A stretch of DNA of 64,000 bases, taken from contig OW051496.1 of the NCBI GenBank assembly GCA_932521035.1, positions 6,634,001 through 6,698,000 on the forward strand, in the 5' to 3' direction. Made by a program: the position numbers and the translations under genes. This stretch comes from Oscheius dolichura (Eukaryota > Nematoda > Chromadorea > Rhabditida > Rhabditidae). This document shows, piece after piece, positions 57,354-64,000 of the stretch. How positions within the stretch are numbered: the stretch's first letter is position 1; each line of letters opens with the position of its first letter. The notes beneath the pieces are model-generated. The model worked only from the letters and a program-made list of their open reading frames with translations. It made no database searches and was not told where the DNA came from.

Positions 57354-58152
57354 ATGGCTCCCGCTTCGTTTTATCACCAGCGTCCTCATCGAAATCTAAC
57401 TATAGCCGACTGGATGACACCCGCCAGTCGATCTCGGTAGACATATTCCTTTCTCGAATAACAGACGAGCCAGGAGGTTCTGATCCCATGGGCACCTATC
57501 GTTTACAGCCTTATTCAATAGCGCGTACCATTAGAATTGTTTCAGATTGATTACCAAGTCGGCTCCTCCTATCTGCCCTCATCCTCATCCGCACCAACCA
57601 TCCCCGCCTCCGCCACCGCCGCCTCCACGAATCCAGGAGGTCCCCGTCAAAGAGCCAACAGAATACGAGCTGGCGACATCCAACGGCCGTGGCCGCTGGA
57701 AGAGTACGCCGAAGGACAAGCACGTGGTCCGGATGTACATCTCGGCGGCCGTCTCCGTCTTCGCCGAGGTGATGCGCCCCTCCCTGGAGGTGAAAACCAG
57801 CCGGCTCTTTTCCTCCTTCTCCGAGACTGTGGATGCCATCCTGCCCTACTGGGACAGTCTCGAACCGCGGGTCAAGGCCGCCTGGGCTCGACGGGCTCGA
57901 GACACGAACAAGAAGGACCACTACATTTACCTTCGGGCAGCCAGGCCGGAGAAGGGCAAGGCGGAGGAGTTGATCAAAAAGCGGAAATGCCACCAGGATG
58001 CCGAAGAGGACGGATACGAGACGGATCCAGACGAGTTGCCGGGAGTCGTCTGCGAGACGAAGGTCACCGAAGAGGAGGTGGTCGTCGAGAAGAGGGCCCA
58101 TCCCCAGTGGGTCAGCGGCTTTCTGCCGAAGAAGAGAGTCGTCGTCGAGTAG
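57354..58152 (+). CDS. Basic protein with a divergent HMG-box-like region
   Basis: Two exons, 57354-57436 and 57546-58152 (109-bp intron, GTAGAC donor, TTTCAG acceptor), give 229 residues. The N-terminus MAPASFYHQRPHRNLTIADW is followed by a His/Pro run, then VVRMYISAAVSVFAEVMRPS ... FSETVDAILPYWDSLEPRVKAAWARRA, which has the helix spacing and Trp/Lys pattern of an HMG box, though only loosely. The C-terminus is charged (KKRKCHQDAEEDGYETDPDE) and ends PKKRVVVE, a possible nuclear signal. A nuclear DNA-binding role is inferred only. A long minus-strand frame over the same span is a shadow. Confidence 0.6.
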
Positions 58153-58790
58153 GAGGCGAAGCAACAAGAGACAAAGTAAAGAGCATTTGTTCAACCCTGT
58201 TCCACTTTATTCTCATTTGATCCATGGTTCGGGCGGCAATTTACAGATTAGTGAAGGGGTCGTGCCCTCTCTTCCATGTTGGTCATTTCCCATATTACTC
58301 TACCTCTCCCGTCGGTCGTTCTTTCCCTCTGCAATGTATGCCACAGTGCTGCTTTTGTCCTATTTTATGTTGCAAAGAAGAAAGACCGAGATGGACAAGG
58401 GTGATTATGGGAAGGTCGTCTCGAGAGATGCCCTTCCCTGTCCCGAGATGGATAAGTTGTGGGGATGAGGTGGGAAGAGGAAGTCCACCGCGGGGGATCG
58501 TTCTTCGCTCTCTGGAGAAGTGGCCGCCGATGGCAACTTCCTCCAGTTCTCGCTATTCCGAGAGGCTTGACAATAATTGCCGCTTCCAGTAGCCAAGTCT
58601 TCTTTCCGTTTGAAATGCCGCGAAATCCAGTCCCCTCCGGCCTGTCCTCATTCTTCGAGGAAACACGTTGTCCTGAAGTTGTTTCAATTGGCCCCGGGGT
58701 ATTTAGATCCGTATCCTCCTGGCCATTCTCATTGGCAACTCTCCTCTCCTAGTTGTCTCCTTGCCTGGTTGCGACCTCTTCCTTCCAGGG
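58153..58790. other. Intergenic region
   Basis: About 640 bp, no supported gene. It ends in a CTTCCAG acceptor two bases before the next start. Confidence 0.5.
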
Positions 58791-59871
58791 ATGTTAGCTC
58801 TTCTCATCCTCCTCTTCCCTCTGTGTGGCTACGCGTCGGCCAGCTTGAACAGTACTTGGCAGTCAGCACCCCTCAAAATGGATATCTGCCGTCACAATAC
58901 CCTGCTGAACCGGCACTATATTGTTTACATTTGCAACTTTACGAATCTTCACAGCGCGGTGGAGGCCACCAGGGATCTCGTCCCTTTTGGTAACCGTCGT
59001 CTTCATCTCATCTGACTTTCTCCTTTTCCAGCCTGTGACCCCACGAATGGAATAGACACCAGATTGAGGAAGCGACTTCTCTTCCTCGGCCAGGAACGGA
59101 AGGCCGACGACGGATTCGTCTACGAATGTGTCAAAGACTCCAAGACGGGGGCTGTCACCTACAGGGCGAAGAGTCTGCCCCCCTCTACCTCAGTTTTCAG
59201 TTGTATTGTTTAGGTTGTTACGTGGACAACGAGCGCTTCCTTCCCGGGCACTTCATCCAGGGGGCATCCAACACCATTTGGCTCTGTTACAGAGGCCTGG
59301 ACAACGTCATCAGGCTGCGTGTCAGACATCGTGAGTCAGCCAAAATGATGGGGGATGACTAGCCCCGAATAAATTCCGTGGCCAAAGAAAACAGTAATCG
59401 ACTTACTTTCAGCTGTCCATTCGGCCTGTAACCCGGTCAACGACGATCCCCGCTGTCTCCAAGGGATCACCCAGGTGGGTATCCTCCTGTTATCCCCAAC
59501 CCGTCTGGTCAGACAATCATCAGTTCATCCTATGGCTGCGGCGAGTCTTTTGCCTACAACCCGTCGACCGGCGAGTCCCTGACGGTGGCCATCCCTCCTC
59601 CCGAGGTACAGTCGCCCTGTCCTCCTTATCAACCCCTCTCCAGAATATTCGAATAATCAGTCTCGCGGATGATGCCACCAGTGTCAGCCCAACGGATCTC
59701 CTCCTCGCCGTTCAGGGGGTGTTGGACCCGAGGATAAAGAGGCCAGTCAGGACACAGCCCAGAATACCAGTTCGGGGAGTCTGGGGAGGGCTCACCACCA
59801 CATCTCCTCCCGCAGCGTCTTCTTCTCTACCTCCTGCTCCCTTGGAAGAATTCAAGAAGAAGGCCAAATGA
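58791..59871 (+). CDS. Secreted Cys-rich protein, possibly with MIG-18-like fibronectin type I repeats
   Basis: Begins with a signal peptide (MLALLILLFPLCGYASA) two bases after a CTTCCAG acceptor. Around 255 residues in about six exons. The body repeats a pattern of a DDGFVYECVKD-type strand, a turn, YRAKSCYVDNERFLPGHF and NTIWLCYR, which resembles the nematode abnormal-cell-migration-18-like fibronectin type I module. Cys are mostly paired around these. A Thr/Pro-rich tail ends LEEFKKKAK. Probably an extracellular matrix or cuticle-associated protein; this is inferred from pattern only. Poly(A) signal AATAAA near 59894. Confidence 0.6.
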
Positions 59872-60909
59872 TATTCTATACGCCTTCCTTGCAATAAATC
59901 AGTGCAATCCTTGGCAGTGAAAAAGGCAAATGGTCTCCTATGGGGGCATCTCGGTCCTCTTCTTCTGTAACCCGGCAGAACTTCACACTCCTGGATGGTG
60001 AAGAAGAATGGAAGGCGGAGAGCATAAAAAGAAAAAAAGATGCATTGCGAAAAGTTCAAATGTTTGTCTAGTGAGAGGATCTATCGCTGCGGGACCCGCG
60101 CCTTTAGTCGTGGCAGCCAGCGAGTCAATAGGTCTGTCAAATCCAAGCATTTTACATCTTCTCCTCTTGACCTCATTAGGGCCACTTCCTCCATTTTGAA
60201 GGTAACAGAAGGCACTTTCCACCCTTTTTCTCTGGGAAGAGGGAGTCCCGAGTGGATTCCTCCTGAAGAAGAGGGGCACCTCCAGCTCTTCCTGTTTATT
60301 ATAACTCTCGAGTCATTCGTTGCATATTTATTGCTTTCAAATAAGAACAAGACCCATTTGGTTCGTCTTCTTTTAATTGAGAACTTTGTTGTCCATCCTA
60401 AAATGTCCCACCTGTCAATAGAACAAGGCGTTATCAATGGGCAATCGCTCTAAAAAATCAGCTGCTTCTCTCCCGAAAGGGGCCCGTTTTTCCTTATTTT
60501 AGAATTTTCAGGTCAATTTCTAGGTTTCTGAGGCCTTTTTAATATAATTCTAAAAGAAGGCTGTTCCCTAGTTAAAGTCATCCAGATAGACTGGAGCTTC
60601 TACCCGAGACTGGGTACCATAGATACTCAAACTCGGAAAGGCCCATCAGTTGACCAAAAAAAATAGAATTTGGTCAAAACAGAGCCAATTGTTGACGTGT
60701 TTATAGTTTTACCCGTGTTTGACACTTCTTAACGAGGCTAATCAAATTGACCCATTTTCTATCGATTTTCGACCTTCTTCAACACGTTGAAACGTTTCGC
60801 TTTCAACCAGTTGAATACCAATTCGAGATTAGTTCATTCTCTCCCGTGTCCCCTTCTCATATTCTACATTTTTTTCTCTCTTCATTCATTACTCTTTCCT
60901 CTTCCAGGT
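59872..60909. other. Intergenic region upstream of TM9SF
   Basis: About 1 kb. Short frames on both strands show no support. It ends in a CTTCCAG acceptor two bases before the TM9SF start. Confidence 0.5.
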
Positions 60910-63433
60910 ATGCGGCCAATCGTCCTTCTCAGCCTGGGGCTGGCCAGCCTCGCGACGGCTTTCTATCTTCCCGGATTGGCTCCCGTCAATTTTTGTGAAA
61001 AGTCCAATGCCAAGGCCAGTTGTCCAGTGAGTCCGCTTCCTTCTTCTCCTACAAGTCGTCCTCTTTCCAGTCGAACGTGTCCCTCTTCGTGAACCACCTG
61101 GACAGCGACCAGTCCGTCATCCCCTACGAATATCACAGGTACCGTCTCGTCTCCTATTATAATCAGCCTCGTTCAGTTTTAACTTCTGTCTTGGATCGGA
61201 GGGCGAGTCTCCGGTGGAGAACCTCGGCCAGGTGCTCTTCGGCGAGAGGATACGTCCCAGCCAGTACCAGATCTCCTTCAAAGAGAACAAGAAATGCGCC
61301 ACTCTGTGCTCGACCAAGTACAGCGGAAAGGACGACGCCCAGAAGATGCAACTCCTCCAGAAGGGCATGCGCCTCAACTACCAGCACCACTGGTACCCTT
61401 TACCCATCTACTCTTCTTAACAAAATATCTCCAGGATTATTGACAACATGCCGGTGACATTCTGCTTCACGAACCAACAGAACATGAACGTGTGCACGAC
61501 GGGCTTCCCCATGGGATGCTACGTGGACTCGAACGGACGACAGAGGGACGCCTGTGTCCTGGACTCGCGCTTCAGCCAGCCCGACTCGTACTACATCTTC
61601 AACCACGTCGACATCCTCATCGAATACCGTGACATGAGCGAGGATCCCAACTTTTTGGAAGAGAAGGTTGGCAGCTTTTGCCTTTTAGACCGCACTGGTC
61701 ACATCAGTTGCCTTATATCCAGTTTTGCCAATTTGGGGAGACGGCATACTAGAGACGAGTCGTATTTTTGGGAATAGAAGTAGAAAGACTAGTATATTAC
61801 GGTATTCCAGGTCGGCGGCAGAATCATCCACATCAAGATCCAGCCCCGTTCGATCAAGCACCCGTCGGTGAGCAGCCCCAACTGTGCCGAGGATGCTCCT
61901 CCCCTGCCTCTCAAGGCCTCCGAGCAAAATGCTGATATTGTCTACAGTTACAGCGTCGAATGGAGGGTTCGTTAACATGTTTTTGAGCTCTGATTAAAGG
62001 GGAAATCGTTTAGAAGACGGATGTGAAGTGGTCGTCTCGCTGGGACTACATCCTGGACTCGATCCCCCACACGAACATCCAGTGGTTCTCCATCATGAAC
62101 TCTCTCGTCATTGTCCTCTTCCTGTCGGGAATGGTCGGAATGATCCTGATGAGGACCCTCCACAGGGACATTGCCCGCTACAACCAGCTGGACAGCGAGG
62201 AGGATGCCCAGGAGGAATTTGGATGGAAGCTCGTCCACGGAGACGCCTTCCGCAGCCCGCGCTACCCGATGCTCCTCTCCGTCTTCATCGGTGCCGGCTC
62301 CCAGACCCTCTTCATGGTCAGCATCACTCTTGGTATGCTCTTCCATTTCCCTTTTCAAGTTCTCTTCCTTTCAGTGTTCGCCTGTCTCGGTTTCCTCTCC
62401 CCAGCCAATCGCGGGTCTCTCATCACCTTTGCCCTCGTCTTCTACGTTTTCTTCGGAATTGTCGCCGGCTACGTGTCTGCTCGTCTGTACAAGAGTAGGC
62501 CCTTTCCCTCCGACCATTCTATTTTCAATATTCTAGCCTTCCAAGGAGTCCACTGGAAGACGAACGTCGTCCTGACCAGCTTCCTCATCCCGGGCATCCT
62601 CTTCGGAATCTTCTTCTTCACCAACACCCTCCTCTGGACCAAGGGCTCCTCGGCCGCCGTCCCTTTCGGCACCCTGCTTGCCCTTCTGGCTCTCTGGATG
62701 TTTATCTCCGTGCCCATGACATTTATCGGAGCATTCTTTGGCTTCAAAAAGAAGGTCAGTCCTCTTCGCTTTGTTTTCCTAATAGACGCATTCTCCAGGC
62801 CATCGAGGCTCCCGTCCGCACGAACCAGATTCCCCGGCAGGTGCCCGAGCAGACGCTCTACACCAAGCCCCTCCCCGGAATGCTCATGGGCGGCATCCTG
62901 CCCTTTGGCTGTATCTTCATCCAGCTCTTCTTCATCCTCAACAGCATTTGGTAGGCACTCTTCCTCTTCTCTCATTTCCTCAATTACAGGGCCCATCAGA
63001 CGTATTACATGTTCGGTTTCTTGTTCTTGGTCTATCTAATTCTGATCATCACGTGCTCGGAGGCCACGATTCTCTTGGCCTATTTCCATCTCTGTGCCGA
63101 GGACTACCACTGGTGGTGGAGGTCGTTTATGACGAGTGGCTTCACGGCTGTCTATCTCTTTTTATACTGCGTCCACTTCTTTACCAGCAAGTTGACCATC
63201 ACAGGAACAGTGAGTCCTCTTCTCTTTCTCTCTTGACTCGCCCCCTTCTTTTCAGGTCTCCACCATTTTATACTTCTCCTACACGGCTATATTTGTCTTC
63301 ATGTTCTTCCTAATGACAGGTTTGTCTCTCTCCTTTGTCTTCTCTCAAATAATTCTAATCTATAGGTACCATTGGTTTCTTGGCGACGTACGCCTTCGTC
63401 TGGAAGATCTACAGCTCGATCAAGGTGGACTAG
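60910..63433 (+). CDS. Transmembrane 9 superfamily protein (nonaspanin, TM9SF2/4-like)
   Basis: Nine-pass Golgi/endosome membrane protein with a large lumenal N-domain. Signal peptide [20 protein letters not shown], then [40 protein letters not shown] and [14 protein letters not shown], all family landmarks. The membrane part starts at [20 protein letters not shown] and includes [40 protein letters not shown], and the conserved [13 protein letters not shown]-type loop ([13 protein letters not shown]), with a YHWWWRSF motif near the end. It ends SSIKVD, the KxD COPI-type retrieval signal of TM9 proteins. About 630 residues; short introns. Confidence 0.95.
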
Positions 63434-64000
63434 GCCGTCCTCCTCCTCCTCCTCCTCCTCCTCCCGTATTGCAATAATAATATTGCTCTCCACCAAGTGT
63501 TTCTATCTCACATCGCTCCCTCTGGCTTTAGTGTAGTGACGGTTACTGGAACTAACAGTGTTTTCTCTCTATTTATGGGCCCCTATCTCGTGTTTTTATT
63601 CCTTTTCTGACCAACTTGCCAGGCGGCTCTGGCCGGTCTAACACCTACACACACCTTGATTTATCTCCTTTCTGATCCCCCTTCTAGCTGTGTGGTTGAC
63701 TATTTTTCTTTGTTTTCTGTGATAAATAATAAACGGTTTCACATTATGAATACCTTCTTCTTTTTGTGTTGCAATATGCGGGATTCGATCTCGTCCAGCC
63801 GAAAGCTCGGGGGGAGAAAACGGGATCACGAAATAGAATATGAAAGAGATGTGTTCGCTTTGATAGCAACGAGATTGATAACCCCGATGTTGTGTCCATT
63901 TTCAGGGGCAAAAAATGATCTTCTAACTGGAGTTAGAATGCCAGAAGGAATCTATACAAAGGTGACCTCAAGGAGATTAGGGAGGTCTCTCAAATAGCCG
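63434..64000. other. 3' flank of TM9SF gene
   Basis: About 570 bp to the window edge, with an AATAAA-type signal near 63727. No gene supported; a plus-strand frame at 63656-63997 has no family similarity. Confidence 0.5.
63438..63464 (+). repeat. (TCC)9 microsatellite
   Basis: Nine perfect TCC repeats starting 4 bp after the TM9SF stop, so in its 3' UTR. Confidence 0.9.

Noticed and set aside
57511-58194. 227-codon minus-strand frame
   Set aside because: Antisense shadow of the HMG-like gene, with no splice support and biased composition.
1-64000. tRNA, rRNA, SL RNA and CRISPR
   Set aside because: Scanned by eye for T-loop words, Sm sites, and regular direct repeats; none with the needed structure.

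Overview
This is a gene-dense eukaryotic window, almost certainly from a nematode. The evidence is a cuticle collagen with its membrane-proximal N-terminal block and Gly-X-Y runs (47.4-48.6 kb), a hedgehog-related Hint protein, an innexin, a cytoplasmic intermediate filament protein with a lamin tail, a DNase II-like protein, and consensus 3' splice sites placed immediately before many start codons, as expected of spliced-leader trans-splicing. Introns are mostly 30-50 bp. The short introns and DNase II together hint at a clade I (Trichinellida-like) worm, but this is inference and no species is claimed.

The window is a mosaic of two base compositions. AT-rich blocks (about 6.1-10.9, 22.7-28.9 and 51.3-54.5 kb) carry mostly conserved housekeeping genes: SMARCC/SWI3, VPS37, two tandem DUF2358-like proteins, UQCRC2, PPP4R2 and BAF. 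GC-rich blocks carry DNase II, tyrosinase, intermediate filament, PSME4, a divergent cyclophilin, innexin, hedgehog-related, a receptor-like pseudophosphatase, lipases, collagen, casein kinase, profilin and TM9SF.

Layout: 0-6 kb DNase II (partial), a four-TM protein, a neuropeptide-like precursor, tyrosinase. 6.5-10.7 kb SMARCC and VPS37. 11-13 kb intermediate filament. 14.9-21.6 kb PSME4, head to head with a degenerate cyclophilin. 23.6-28.6 kb four same-strand genes that look like an operon. 28.8-30.2 kb innexin. 33.8-36.5 kb hedgehog-related gene followed by an inverted stray copy of one Hint exon. 37.4-40.3 kb transmembrane PTP-like pseudophosphatase. 40.5-45.0 kb three class 3 lipases, two of them sharing a 1,215-bp inverted repeat. 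46.5-48.6 kb an unknown gene and a collagen whose stop codons lie 5 bp apart. 49.0-52.3 kb CK1-type kinase and a low-complexity protein. 53.3-55.2 kb BAF and profilin. 57.3-63.4 kb an HMG-like nuclear protein, a secreted Cys-rich protein and TM9SF.

The most unusual observations are the lipase inverted repeat with an abrupt edge inside the last intron, beyond which the terminal exons (carrying the likely catalytic His) differ; the 75-bp inverted Hint exon whose only two differences are synonymous; the apparently catalytically dead cyclophilin; and the pseudophosphatase with a Lys/Glu-rich insertion. No CRISPR array, rRNA or tRNA gene was seen.
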